Assembly (NCBI GenBank): GCA_964425585.1 | Contig: CAYRMG010000007.1 | Coordinates: 1 to 48,418, forward strand | Length of the DNA stretch: 48,418 bases | Source of the DNA: Aquifex sp964425585 | GTDB lineage: Bacteria; Aquificota; Aquificia; Aquificales; Aquificaceae | Reading direction: 5' to 3' | Part shown: positions 1 to 8,517 of the stretch, in pieces | Numbering within the stretch: the first letter of the stretch is position 1 | Layout: each line of letters opens with the position of its first letter | Notes under the pieces: generated by a model | Told to the model about the DNA's origin: nothing | What the model saw: only the letters and a program-made list of their open reading frames with translations | Database searches by the model: none | Made by a program: the position numbers and the translations under genes

Positions 1-60
1 GGAAAAGCAAATCCTCAAGTGGTAAATAAGGTAATAAGGGAGCTTGTAAAGGAAGTATGA
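1..60 (+). CDS. gatB: GatB C-terminal end (partial; Asp/Glu-tRNA amidotransferase subunit B)
   Basis: Only the last 19 codons and a TGA stop are in the window; the gene starts upstream. The encoded tail begins GKANPQVVNK and continues with a short charged helix. This is the typical end of the YqeY-like tail domain of GatB, the subunit that binds misacylated Glu-tRNA(Gln) or Asp-tRNA(Asn) in the GatCAB complex. It is followed after 14 bases by rph on the same strand, so the two are probably co-transcribed. The call rests on one short conserved motif; another protein with a YqeY-type tail cannot be excluded. Confidence 0.75.
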   Translation, partial: GKANPQVVNKVIRELVKEV

Positions 61-74
61 GATAATTTCATTTT

Positions 75-863
75 ATGCGTAGTGATGGAAGAAGAGAGGA
101 CCAGCTCAGACCTGTTAAGATTGTCAGGGATTTTCTTGAGTATCCGGAAGGTTCTTGTTTGATAAGCTTTGGGAGGACTAAAGTAATATGCACGGCCTCC
201 GTAATAGAGAACGTTCCCAACTGGTTAAAAGGTCAGGGGCAGGGATGGATTACGGCGGAATACTCAATGCTTCCGAGGGCAACCCAGCAAAGAAGCATAA
301 GGGAGTCCGTTCAGGGAAGGATAGGAGGAAGAACCCACGAGATACAGAGGATGATAGGAAGGGCGATGAGAACCGCAGTAGACCTTAAAAAACTCGGGGA
401 GAGAACTATATGGGTTGATTGTGATGTAATTCAGGCGGACGGAGGAACGAGAACCGCAGCTATAACCGGGGCATTTGTTGCGGTTGCGGATGCCATAATA
501 AAGCTCCACAAGGAGGGCATTCTGGAGGAAACGCCCATAAAAGATTTTGTTGCGGCCGTAAGCGTGGGTATAGTTGAGGATAGGATACTTCTAGACCTTA
601 ACTTTGAAGAGGATTCCAGGGCTCAGGTTGATATGAACGTTGTCGGAACGGGAACGGGGAATTTCTCCGAGGTTCACTCAATGGGAGAAGAACATACATT
701 CACGAGGGAACAGTTGATTCAGCTCCTTGACCTTGCAAGAAAGGGAATAGACCAACTCATAGACCTTCAGTCCAAGCTATACGTGATAAATAAGGAAACA
801 GGGGTATGGGAAAGAAGTGAGCTAAAAGAAGTAAGCTCTGATGAAGCATTACATAGTTCTTGA
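75..863 (+). CDS. rph: RNase PH (tRNA 3'-end phosphorolytic exoribonuclease)
   Basis: The 262-residue product is a full-length RNase PH. The N-terminus begins MRSDGRREDQLRPV, and the phosphate- and RNA-binding segments RIGGRTHEIQRMIGRAMR (about residues 78-95) and CDVIQADGGTRTA (about 116-128) are intact. RNase PH uses inorganic phosphate to trim nucleotides after the CCA end of tRNA precursors and forms a hexameric ring. The ATG at 75 gives the standard family N-terminus. The 3' end overlaps the next gene by 23 bases, so translation of the two is probably coupled. From memory the sequence is nearly that of Aquifex aeolicus RNase PH. Confidence 0.97.
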   Translation: MRSDGRREDQLRPVKIVRDFLEYPEGSCLISFGRTKVICTASVIENVPNWLKGQGQGWITAEYSMLPRATQQRSIRESVQGRIGGRTHEIQRMIGRAMRTAVDLKKLGERTIWVDCDVIQADGGTRTAAITGAFVAVADAIIKLHKEGILEETPIKDFVAAVSVGIVEDRILLDLNFEEDSRAQVDMNVVGTGTGNFSEVHSMGEEHTFTREQLIQLLDLARKGIDQLIDLQSKLYVINKETGVWERSELKEVSSDEALHSS

Positions 864-3135
864 AAATTCCGAGTTCAGCCTAAATCCCCCTTCGGGGAAG
901 CTCGTATACAAAAGCGTTAGCGGAAAGCCGAAGACCCTGGAACTTGTAAAGGCACGTGAGGTAAGTAAAAACATTCCCTATGAGCTCCTTAACCCCGTTC
1001 AAACCCTTTTTTATCTAACCTATGAGAAAGGAAATGCCCTTGTTACAGCTCCGACATCCGCAGGGAAAAGCCTAACCGCCTACCTCTTTCTGAAAGACAA
1101 GGAAGGGAGAAAAGTATTTACGGCACCAACGCGTTCCCTCGTTTACGAAAAGGCGGTTGAACTCAGAAAACTTTTTAAGAAAAAGGTTGATATAAAAACG
1201 GGGGAGGTGATAGAACTCCTGAAAGAAACTAAAGCGGAGATAGTTGTCTCAACCTATGAGAGTCTTGCCCTCGCCCTCAGGAATAAGATTCCATGGGCTG
1301 TTGAATCAAAGGGAATAGTCATAGACGAGATACACCAGCTTATGGGAAACAGGGGATGGATACTTGAAGAAATAATTACCTACATACTTGAAGGAGATTA
1401 CGAACTACTCGGACTTTCCGCAACGCTTCCGGGAGCGGAGGAACTTGCTAAATGGATTAATGCGGAGCTGTTCATAGAATCCCTCTGGAGGCCCGTTCCC
1501 CTTGAGAGAAAGATTATTCCTCTGAAGAATTTTGAAGGATTTACAAAACTTCCGAAAGATGCATCCAGTGATGAAAAGCTTGCGAACAAGCTTCTCGGGG
1601 CATTATACGAGCTTAAAAAGCCCGACGAGCAGGTTATACTCTTCGTTCACAAAAAAAGCGTAGGGTGGAGTATTTTAGAGCTTGCCAATAAAGAAAAGGT
1701 GGGCATAATGAACGATACAACACCCTTTGAGAAAGAGGAAAGAAAGGATATAGAAATAGCTTTTCACAATGCGGATGTTCCCAAGGAGGAAAGGGACAAA
1801 ATAGAAAAGGCCTTCAGGGAAGGAAAACTTCCCGTTCTTGTTGCGACCTCAACGCTCGCTTACGGGGTTAACCTTCCCGCGGATACAGTAATAATAGGTG
1901 TAAGGGGAGTGAGGGACAGAAAAACGAGAAAGGTTTACGTATATCCCGAAACCCTTGATATTCTCCAGATGGAAGGAAGAGCGGGAAGGCTCGGGATAAA
2001 AGAGAAAGGATTTTCCTACATTCTTCCATACGGTCTTAGGGAAGATGAGCTCGTAAAGGAAATAAACGAAAAACTCAATGAAGAGTTCAAGCCGTATCTG
2101 AGAGAAGCACTCCTTTCGGAGGAAAGAAAAAGGGTTCTTAGCCTCTTTATTCTGGTTGGATATCTTCACGAAGGGGAAAACTTCAGGGGTTTTCTTGAGA
2201 GAACTTACTCCCTGCGGGAACTTGCTTACTCATCTTACATAGATGAGGTTTATAACTGGCTAAAAGAAAAGGGGTATATAGAAGGGGGAAAGTTGTCCGA
2301 TAAAGCCCTGTTCTGCATACGTTCTGGAATGCCCCCCGTAAATTACGAGGAGTTTTTAAGGAGGAAAAAGCTCGGGCTTGATACACTGGTTTACATCAGG
2401 CCTCTTCTCTTTACAAAGCGCTTTGACGGACTTTACGACTTTGTAAAGAAGGGTGAAACTTTTGAAGAAGACAATGCCTATATAAAGGAAAAACTTCTTC
2501 CCTGCGGAGCGGAGTGCTTTTCGGATAACACCCACCAGTTTCTCTTTTATATAGAAGGGTTAACCTTCAAGTATAGAAATATTCAGAACCCTCCGGGTGA
2601 GTTTTCTTATCTGGGAACGGATGTGCTTCACCTTCTCAGGAGTTTACTTGAAATAAAAGACATAGGAGACCTTGAGCTCACCCCTAAAGATATGATTGAG
2701 ATTGCACAGGCCATTAAATACGGTCTCACTCCCGATTACACCTCCCTCGGGGGGATAAAAGGTATAGGACATATCAGAGCTAACCTTTTAAAAAGGGTTC
2801 TTTACTATGAGAACATACAACCCCCGGAGATAGGCTCTCCCGTTGAGGAGCTAATTGAAAAACTAATCGGCCATTTCGGAAGTGAAGAAACTTTAAGAAG
2901 GTATATGCTTGAGATTCTCACCTCGGATAGACTGCGCACCGTTGAACCTACATCAAGAGCAAGAAGAGAGATTAACGCGGTTATGAATATCCTCCGAAGA
3001 AACAGAGAAGGTTTCTTAATAGACGATAAAATTCTTTTCACGATGGGTGTTTTCCTCTTGGGAGCGGACGCAATAAGGATGAAGAAAAAAGAGCTTATAA
3101 GGGAAGTTTTTAATTATCAAAAGATAGAGTTCTAA
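841..3135 (+). CDS. Ski2-like superfamily II DExH-box helicase
   Basis: A 764-residue helicase. Motif I is APTSAGKS (residues 69-77 with the preceding T), motif II is DEIH (162-165), motif III is LSATLPG, and motif VI is QMEGRAGRLG (376-385). The DEIH box with QxxGRAGR is typical of the Ski2/Hel308 group. A helix-hairpin-helix-like segment (GIKGIGHIRANLLKR, about residue 638) fits the ratchet or HhH region of that group. The start codon lies inside the end of rph (23-base overlap). Ski2-like helicases are common in archaea and eukaryotes and sporadic in bacteria. Whether this one acts on RNA, DNA or recombination intermediates cannot be told from sequence; the link to rph hints at RNA. The 3' end is 6 bases from convergent mtaB. 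Confidence 0.88.
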   Translation: MKHYIVLENSEFSLNPPSGKLVYKSVSGKPKTLELVKAREVSKNIPYELLNPVQTLFYLTYEKGNALVTAPTSAGKSLTAYLFLKDKEGRKVFTAPTRSLVYEKAVELRKLFKKKVDIKTGEVIELLKETKAEIVVSTYESLALALRNKIPWAVESKGIVIDEIHQLMGNRGWILEEIITYILEGDYELLGLSATLPGAEELAKWINAELFIESLWRPVPLERKIIPLKNFEGFTKLPKDASSDEKLANKLLGALYELKKPDEQVILFVHKKSVGWSILELANKEKVGIMNDTTPFEKEERKDIEIAFHNADVPKEERDKIEKAFREGKLPVLVATSTLAYGVNLPADTVIIGVRGVRDRKTRKVYVYPETLDILQMEGRAGRLGIKEKGFSYILPYGLREDELVKEINEKLNEEFKPYLREALLSEERKRVLSLFILVGYLHEGENFRGFLERTYSLRELAYSSYIDEVYNWLKEKGYIEGGKLSDKALFCIRSGMPPVNYEEFLRRKKLGLDTLVYIRPLLFTKRFDGLYDFVKKGETFEEDNAYIKEKLLPCGAECFSDNTHQFLFYIEGLTFKYRNIQNPPGEFSYLGTDVLHLLRSLLEIKDIGDLELTPKDMIEIAQAIKYGLTPDYTSLGGIKGIGHIRANLLKRVLYYENIQPPEIGSPVEELIEKLIGHFGSEETLRRYMLEILTSDRLRTVEPTSRARREINAVMNILRRNREGFLIDDKILFTMGVFLLGADAIRMKKKELIREVFNYQKIEF

Positions 3136-3141
3136 TCTCAC

Positions 3142-4374
3142 CTAAAGGACAATCTCAACGAGCTCACCGACTTCTTTATATCCTTCCCTCCTCACGTCTA
3201 TATAGTTTTCAGTGAGTAATCTGTTTTCCTCTATGACTACCGCTCTTAGTTTTCTTCCCTTATTTTTTTCGTAGAATGCTTTTCTTTTCTCTTCATCAAG
3301 CTCCTTGAGAAGCTTCACCCTTTCCTTTTTAACTCTTTCGGGAACCTTAGGTTTTAACTTGCTTGCCTTTGTATTCGGTCTGTCGGAGTAAGGGAATATA
3401 TGCATATAGGCTATAGGGTTTCTCTTTAAGAACTCGTAAGTTTCCTCAAATTCCTTTTCACCTTCCGAGGGAAATCCTACTATCACATCCGTTCCTATTG
3501 AGCTTTCAGGCCTTTTTTCCACTATATAGTTAACAACTTCTTCGTATTCCTCTCTTGTGTAACCCCTGTCCATTAACTCAAGTATTCTGTTTGAACCGCT
3601 CTGAAGGGAAAGGTGAAAGTGAGGTGCAATCTTCTCTTCCGAGGTTATGAGTTCAAGGAGTTTTTTATCCATTTCCTTTATGTGCATTGATGAAAGTCTT
3701 ATGAGTTCAATGCCCTCTATTTTTAGAAGTTCCTTCAAGAGCTCATAAAGGGTATAGCCTCTATCCCATCCGTATTGGGATAGCTGTGTTCCCGTGAGAA
3801 CGACTTCCTTAAATCCCCTTTCCGCCAGAGCTTTTACCTGTTGAATCACCCTTTCCTTCGGAACGCTCCTTACCTTACCCCTTGCGAAGGGAATAACGCA
3901 GAAGGTGCAAAACTTATTGCACCCCTCCTGAACCTTCAGGAAAGGCCTCACACCCTCAAAGTAGAGAACGGTATCGTAGTTTTTTACCTCATTCTCCCTG
4001 AATATTTCACCTACCAGAACCTTTTTTTCCCTCTTTTCTAAGAATTCCTCAACAATTTTGACTATCTCCGATTTGTGGGTGTTTCCTACAACAAGGTCAA
4101 CCTCTTTGAGATTTGCAAGAGCCTTAGGATTAACCTGTGCATAACAACCTGTTGCTACAACCACCGCCTTAGGATTTCTCCTTTTTGCCCTGTATATAGC
4201 CTGCCTTGAAGAACGGTCTCCGCCCACGGTTACTGTGCACGTATTTATAACGTATACATCCGCTATATCTTCAAAATCAACGATTTTATAACCTTTTTCC
4301 ATAAACTTTGCTCTCATAAGGTCGGTATCAAACTGGTTCATCCTGCATCCCAGCGTCTCAAAGGCGACTTTCAT
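3142..4374 (-). CDS. mtaB: tRNA t6A37 methylthiotransferase MtaB
   Basis: A 410-residue radical SAM enzyme of the methylthiotransferase family. The N-terminal UPF0004 domain has three Cys (C10, C46, C77) for the auxiliary [4Fe-4S] cluster. The radical-SAM motif CNKFCTFC places Cys at 152, 156 and 159. A short TRAM-like RNA-binding tail ends the protein. The GCNKFCTFCVIPFARGKVRS segment and the length favour MtaB (ms2t6A37 in ANN-decoding tRNAs) over MiaB or RimO. The t6A substrate is made with TsaD, also in this window (36167-37183). The start is 21 bases from the divergent small gene at 4396. Confidence 0.9.
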   Translation of the reverse strand: MKVAFETLGCRMNQFDTDLMRAKFMEKGYKIVDFEDIADVYVINTCTVTVGGDRSSRQAIYRAKRRNPKAVVVATGCYAQVNPKALANLKEVDLVVGNTHKSEIVKIVEEFLEKREKKVLVGEIFRENEVKNYDTVLYFEGVRPFLKVQEGCNKFCTFCVIPFARGKVRSVPKERVIQQVKALAERGFKEVVLTGTQLSQYGWDRGYTLYELLKELLKIEGIELIRLSSMHIKEMDKKLLELITSEEKIAPHFHLSLQSGSNRILELMDRGYTREEYEEVVNYIVEKRPESSIGTDVIVGFPSEGEKEFEETYEFLKRNPIAYMHIFPYSDRPNTKASKLKPKVPERVKKERVKLLKELDEEKRKAFYEKNKGRKLRAVVIEENRLLTENYIDVRREGYKEVGELVEIVL

Positions 4375-4395
4375 AAGAATTTAAAATATAGATAA

Positions 4396-4668
4396 ATGCT
4401 GAAGCTTTTTCTTTTAATTCTTCTGCTTATAATCTTCAATATCCTTTTTTCCCTCTACTCCCTCAGGCAATGGAAAGAATACACGGAGATGTATTTCCTG
4501 TATACGAAGTTAATGCGGGATAATTCGGCTCTCCTCAAAAAGGTAGAAGAAAGGTTAAACTACGAAGAACTCATAAGGTATGCCCGAAAAAAGGGCTTTA
4601 AAGATATTACCCCCGAAGATATCAAAGGATTTTTAGAGATATATCAACCCAGCGGGAAGAGTGAATGA
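4396..4668 (+). CDS. Small single-pass membrane protein, FtsL/DivIC-like
   Basis: A 90-residue protein with a strong hydrophobic segment at residues 2-20, a charged heptad-like stretch (about 30-55) and a conserved-looking C-terminal block (YARKKGFKDITPEDIKGFLE). This is the layout of FtsL, DivIC and FtsB bitopic division proteins: short cytoplasmic end, one TM helix, periplasmic coiled coil, then an 'ARKxGF..PE' motif. Homology is suggested by architecture only. A TAAAAT box at 4382-4387 lies 8 bases before the ATG, so the mRNA may be leaderless. The last 47 bases overlap the 3' end of convergent nadC. Confidence 0.6.
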   Translation: MLKLFLLILLLIIFNILFSLYSLRQWKEYTEMYFLYTKLMRDNSALLKKVEERLNYEELIRYARKKGFKDITPEDIKGFLEIYQPSGKSE

Positions 4669-5446
4669 TTGAACCGGAAGATATAAAGTCAACACCCTCA
4701 ACCGCATAAAGCTCCAAGTTTTCAAGGGTTATATTACCGGAAACCTCAATAAGTGCACGTCCGTTTATAAGCTCTATAGCTTTCCTAACATCTTCAGGGG
4801 AAAAATTGTCAAGCATAATGATATCAACCTTTAAATCAAGGGCTTCCCTTAGCTCTTCAATGCTTTCAACCTCAACCTCTATTTTGTAAAATGGGGAAAT
4901 CTTTTCCCTTACCCTATTTACAGCTTCTTTTAGTCCTCCCGCAACCTTTTTATGGTTGTCCTTTATTAAAACCATATCGTATAAAGCAAACCTGTGGTTA
5001 GTGCCCCCTCCTATTCTAACCGCGTATTTTTCAAATAATCTAAAGCCGGGTGTTGTTTTTCTCGTATCAAGTATTCTTATGCCTTTCTTCTCAAGCTTTT
5101 TAACAAATTTCTTTGCGGTTGTAGCTATACCCGAAAGTCTCTGAAGCAGGTTAAGGGCTGTCCTTTCTCCCATCAATATACTCCTCGCATTTCCTTCAAG
5201 GGTTGCCAAAACTTCCCCCTTTTTAAACTCCTCTCCTTCCCTCTTTTTGAAATTAACCTTCACATCTCCGAGAATGTTAAAAAGCTCAATAACAAAAGGG
5301 GAACCTGCGAGAACTCCGTCCTCTTTGGCCTTTATAACCGCCTCGGTCTTCTCTCCCCTGTATATACCCTCCGTTGTTATATCTCCCGTTCCTATATCTT
5401 CATTTAGAAACTCTATGAGTTTCTCCCTTACGAGAAGTTCGTTCAT
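4622..5446 (-). CDS. nadC: Nicotinate-nucleotide pyrophosphorylase (quinolinate phosphoribosyltransferase)
   Basis: A 274-residue, full-length NadC. It converts quinolinate and PRPP to nicotinate mononucleotide, CO2 and PPi in de novo NAD synthesis. Diagnostic segments are RTALNLLQRLSGIAT (95-109), DTRKTTPG (127-134), GGGTNHR (146-152) and the lysine in LIKDNH (K162). The ATG at 5446 lies only 7 bases after the encoded CCA of tRNA-Leu, with no Shine-Dalgarno sequence in the gap, so the gene is probably expressed from the tRNA promoter. Its 3' end overlaps the convergent 90-residue gene by 47 bases. Confidence 0.95.
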   Translation of the reverse strand: MNELLVREKLIEFLNEDIGTGDITTEGIYRGEKTEAVIKAKEDGVLAGSPFVIELFNILGDVKVNFKKREGEEFKKGEVLATLEGNARSILMGERTALNLLQRLSGIATTAKKFVKKLEKKGIRILDTRKTTPGFRLFEKYAVRIGGGTNHRFALYDMVLIKDNHKKVAGGLKEAVNRVREKISPFYKIEVEVESIEELREALDLKVDIIMLDNFSPEDVRKAIELINGRALIEVSGNITLENLELYAVEGVDFISSGSIIHSSRWVDISLKIL

Positions 5447-5453
5447 CTTCGGA

Positions 5454-5541
5454 TGGTGGGGGTGGAGGGAGTCGAACCCTCACGGGCTTAAAGCCCAGGG
5501 GATTTTAAGTCCCCCGCGTCTGCCAATTCCGCCACACCCCC
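5454..5541 (-). tRNA. tRNA-Leu (anticodon UAA)
   Basis: A complete 88-base class II tRNA on the minus strand. The acceptor strands GGGGGTG and CACCCCC pair fully, followed by discriminator A and an encoded CCA (5454-5456). The anticodon loop CTTAAAA between GGGGA and TCCCC gives anticodon TAA. A long variable arm (about 11-12 bases around GGGCTTTAAGCCC) and a normal T-arm with GGTTCGACTCC follow. The A73 discriminator and long variable arm are leucine identity features. The nadC start codon is 7 bases downstream, and a promoter is visible just upstream (5556-5585). Confidence 0.97.
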
Positions 5542-5555
5542 TTCTAAAGATTTAT

Positions 5556-5585
5556 ATTATACTAATAGATAGCTCTCCCCGACAA
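5556..5585 (-). promoter_or_regulatory. Predicted sigma70-type promoter of tRNA-Leu/nadC
   Basis: On the minus strand, TTGTCG (5585-5580) and a consensus TATAAT (5561-5556) are separated by 18 bases. Transcription would start near 5549, giving a pre-tRNA 5' leader of about 8 bases. The box lies in the 52-base gap shared with divergent mnmE; on the other strand the same AT-rich block offers TATACT (5558-5563) for mnmE. Confidence 0.6.
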
Positions 5586-5593
5586 TATAAACC

Positions 5594-6940
5594 ATGCGTG
5601 AACCAATCGTAGCGATAGCTACTCCTTACGGTGAGAGTGCTATAGGTATCGTCCGTTTATCGGGAAGGGATGTTCTTAATATAGTAAAGCGTTTTTTCAA
5701 AACAAAAGGGGAAATAAAGCCGAGATATGCCCATTTCGGAAGACTATACGATGAAAAGGGTGAGGAACTTGACGAGGGTATACTCATATACTACAAAGCT
5801 CCCCACTCCTATACGGGGGAGGATATGGTTGAGCTAAATCTTCACGGAAATCCCCGTATTCTCAGGAAAGCGGTTGAGCTTTTTATAAATGCGGGGGCAA
5901 GACTTGCAGAACCGGGTGAGTTTACAAAGAGAGCTTTTCTGAACGGAAAAATGGATTTAACCCAGGCGGAAGCGGTAGCGGAGCTAATATCAGCAAAAAC
6001 GGAACTGGCAAGAAAGGTAGCACTAAGACAACTACACGGTGAACTCTCAAGATATATAAAACCGTTGAGGGACTCACTTCTTGAGCTTATGGCTTACGTG
6101 GAGGCGGATATAGAATTTGCGGAAGAGGATATACCGACCCTCACAAAGGAACAGGTTCTTGAGATGGTTGACAGGGTTATAAAAGGGATTGATATTCTCC
6201 TCAAAACCGCAAAGACCGGAAGAGCCATAAGGGAGGGAATAAAGCTCGCCCTTGTCGGAAAGCCCAACGTCGGAAAATCCTCCCTTTTCAACGCTCTCCT
6301 AAAGGAAGAGAGAGCTATTGTTACGGACATAGCGGGAACTACGAGGGATTACATAGAGGAGACCTTAAACCTGAAAGGGGTTCCCGTAAGACTTGTGGAT
6401 ACCGCTGGAATAAGGAATACAAATGACCCGGTTGAGAAGATAGGTGTTGAAAGAAGCAGGAAAAAAATTGAGGAAGCGGACCTTATACTTTTTGTGGTGG
6501 ATGTAAGCGAGGAACTCACCGAAGAAGATTTTAAAATTTACGAGGAAATTAAGGACAAACCTCATATTATTGTTGCGAATAAAGTTGATAAAGGAATAAA
6601 GGCAAACCTTGAAATATTCGGAGAAGAAAATATAATAAAAGTAAGTGCCCTCAAGGGCGTAGGTATAGAGGAGCTATCCGAAAAAATCCTCAATCATGTG
6701 GGTGTAAATTTAGGGGAGAATTATAACGTATATATATCCTTAAGACATGAAGCGCTCTTGAAAAAGGCGAAGGGAACCTTGGAGCGCTTCATGAAAGAGT
6801 ATAAAGAGAGGGATATAAGTCCCGAGATAGTCATGCTTGACATAAGGGAAGCTGCGAATTACCTGGGTGAGATTCTCGGAGATATATCAACGGAGGATGT
6901 TCTCGGGAAAATTTTCTCAAACTTTTGTATAGGTAAGTGA
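5594..6940 (+). CDS. mnmE: tRNA modification GTPase MnmE
   Basis: A 448-residue MnmE. With MnmG it installs cmnm5/nm5 groups on wobble uridine 34. The N-terminal formyl-THF-binding domain starts IVAIATPYGESAIGIVRLSG. The G domain sits inside the helical domain, with G1 GKPNVGKSS (222-230), a G2 TTRD, G3 DTAG (about 269-272) and G4 NKVD. The C-terminal CIGK (445-448) is the family end motif containing the catalytic-region Cys. No Shine-Dalgarno is seen before the ATG. It heads the plus-strand run mnmE-rho-rpmE-prfA, and rho follows after 10 bases. Confidence 0.97.
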   Translation: MREPIVAIATPYGESAIGIVRLSGRDVLNIVKRFFKTKGEIKPRYAHFGRLYDEKGEELDEGILIYYKAPHSYTGEDMVELNLHGNPRILRKAVELFINAGARLAEPGEFTKRAFLNGKMDLTQAEAVAELISAKTELARKVALRQLHGELSRYIKPLRDSLLELMAYVEADIEFAEEDIPTLTKEQVLEMVDRVIKGIDILLKTAKTGRAIREGIKLALVGKPNVGKSSLFNALLKEERAIVTDIAGTTRDYIEETLNLKGVPVRLVDTAGIRNTNDPVEKIGVERSRKKIEEADLILFVVDVSEELTEEDFKIYEEIKDKPHIIVANKVDKGIKANLEIFGEENIIKVSALKGVGIEELSEKILNHVGVNLGENYNVYISLRHEALLKKAKGTLERFMKEYKERDISPEIVMLDIREAANYLGEILGDISTEDVLGKIFSNFCIGK

Positions 6941-6950
6941 GGAGGTAAAT

Positions 6951-8258
6951 ATGGCTGAAACTACCCAAACTAAACAGCAGCAACAAGAACTTAAGCTATT
7001 TACAAGGGAGGAATTAAAGCAGAAAACCCTCGCAGAGCTTCAAAAGATAGGTAAGGATGTAGGACTCAGCAGAACAACGGGTCTGAAAAAGGAGGAGCTT
7101 ATAGAGAAGATACTCACGGCTCAACTTGAGAAGAGCGGGCTTGTAAGGGTTGAAGGTGTTCTTGAGATATTACCCGAAGGATACGGATTCCTGAGACTTT
7201 CCGAAAACAACTATATGCCGAGCTACAACGACGTTTATGTTGCACCTTCCCAGATAAAGAAGTTCGGTCTGAGAACGGGGGACACCATAAAGGGCTTTGC
7301 AAGACTTCCGAGGGAGAACGAGAAATACAAGGCGTTAATAAGGATGGAATCGGTAAACGGACTTCCGCCGGACCCGGAAATACTCAGGAAAAGACCCCAG
7401 TTTGAAAAATTAACACCCCTCCATCCTATGGAGAGGTTCAAACTGGAATATGACCCGAGTGAGCTCTCAACAAGGGTGGTTAGTCTTATAGCCCCCATAG
7501 GTAAAGGCCAGAGGGGATTAATAGTAGCTCCGCCAAAGGCGGGAAAAACCGTTCTACTTCAAAAAATAGCCTTAGCAATCATACATAACCACCCCGAGGT
7601 TTACCTTATCATTCTCCTGATAGACGAAAGACCCGAAGAAGTTACGGAGATGAGAAGGATTGTGAAGGATAAGGCGGAAGTTGTAGCTTCCACCTTTGAC
7701 GAGCCTCCCGAGAGACATATGCAGGTTGCGGAAATCGTTGTTGAAAAGGCTAAAAGAATGGTAGAGCTTAAAAAGGATGTGGTAATTCTTATGGACTCGC
7801 TTACCCGTTTTACAAGGGCTTCAAATGCGGTGACACCTCCGACGGGAAGGGTTCTCACGGGAGGTATTGAAATAACCGCTTTCCAAAGACCGAAGAAGTT
7901 CTTCGGAGCTGCGAGAAACATAGAGGAAGGCGGAAGTCTTACTATAATAGCTACCGCACTCGTAGAAACGGGTTCAAAGATGGACGATGTAATATACGAA
8001 GAGTTCAAGGGAACGGGTAATATGGAGATACACCTTGATAGAAGACTTATGGAAAGAAGAATATTCCCCGCAATAAATATAGAGAAATCGGGAACAAGAA
8101 AAGAGGAACTTCTCCTTGAACCTTGGGAGCTCCAGAGGGTATGGGTTCTCAGGAAGTTCCTCTCAACCATGGACCCCGTTGAGGCTATGGAGTTTCTCCT
8201 TGATAAACTGAAGAGATTCAAGACAAACGAGGAGTTCCTCAAAGCTATGAACGCTTGA
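6951..8258 (+). CDS. rho: Transcription termination factor Rho
   Basis: A 435-residue Rho, the hexameric RNA-dependent ATPase that terminates transcription. The N-terminal helical SAP-like segment (residues about 15-60) is followed by a cold-shock-type RNA-binding fold (VEGVLEILPEGYGFLR). Walker A is APPKAGKT (193-200), Walker B is VVILMDSLTRF, and the R-loop region GGIEITAFQRPKKFFGAARN is present. A strong Shine-Dalgarno, GAGGAGGT, precedes the ATG. There is no large insertion domain of the kind found in some GC-rich bacteria. Few intrinsic terminator hairpins are visible in this window, so Rho may carry much of the termination here (inference). Confidence 0.97.
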   Translation: MAETTQTKQQQQELKLFTREELKQKTLAELQKIGKDVGLSRTTGLKKEELIEKILTAQLEKSGLVRVEGVLEILPEGYGFLRLSENNYMPSYNDVYVAPSQIKKFGLRTGDTIKGFARLPRENEKYKALIRMESVNGLPPDPEILRKRPQFEKLTPLHPMERFKLEYDPSELSTRVVSLIAPIGKGQRGLIVAPPKAGKTVLLQKIALAIIHNHPEVYLIILLIDERPEEVTEMRRIVKDKAEVVASTFDEPPERHMQVAEIVVEKAKRMVELKKDVVILMDSLTRFTRASNAVTPPTGRVLTGGIEITAFQRPKKFFGAARNIEEGGSLTIIATALVETGSKMDDVIYEEFKGTGNMEIHLDRRLMERRIFPAINIEKSGTRKEELLLEPWELQRVWVLRKFLSTMDPVEAMEFLLDKLKRFKTNEEFLKAMNA

Positions 8259-8307
8259 ACTTGAAAGGGATTTATAATAACTTTTTTATCTTGCGAGGAG
8301 GTAAAGG

Positions 8308-8514
8308 ATGAAGAAAGGAATACACCCCGAGCTAAAACCCACAACTTTTGTATGCGGTTGCGGAAATACCTTTACCCTTCTCTCAACAAAAGGGGGAACG
8401 GTGTATCTTGAAGTATGCAATCAATGCCATCCCTTCTACGCGGGCAAGCTAAGGATAAAACCCGCCTATTACGAGATGCAGAAAGAACTGGAAGGAGGTA
8501 AAGCACAAGAGTAA
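8308..8514 (+). CDS. rpmE: 50S ribosomal protein L31 (zinc-binding type)
   Basis: A 68-residue L31 starting MKKGIHPEL. Cys pairs CGC (16-18) and CNQC (about 37-40) form the zinc site of the C+ form. The start is fixed by the Shine-Dalgarno GAGGAGGT 6 bases upstream. The 49-base gap after rho contains TATAAT at 8273-8278, which may be a -10 box for an internal promoter driving rpmE-prfA; no convincing -35 is seen. It is followed after 3 bases by prfA, a common gene pair. Confidence 0.96.
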   Translation: MKKGIHPELKPTTFVCGCGNTFTLLSTKGGTVYLEVCNQCHPFYAGKLRIKPAYYEMQKELEGGKAQE

Positions 8515-8517
8515 ACC

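Noticed and set aside
3136..3141. Frameshift or missing gene between the helicase and mtaB
   Set aside because: Both genes end cleanly with TAA and TAG and have full-length family proteins; the 6-base gap is simply a tight convergent junction.
5247..5612. 121-residue plus-strand frame across nadC, tRNA-Leu and the mnmE start
   Set aside because: It is antisense to nadC and crosses a tRNA gene; the composition is not protein-like.
7601..8344. 247-residue minus-strand frame antisense to rho
   Set aside because: It lies opposite highly conserved rho codons and has a Ser-rich shadow-type composition; no family resemblance.
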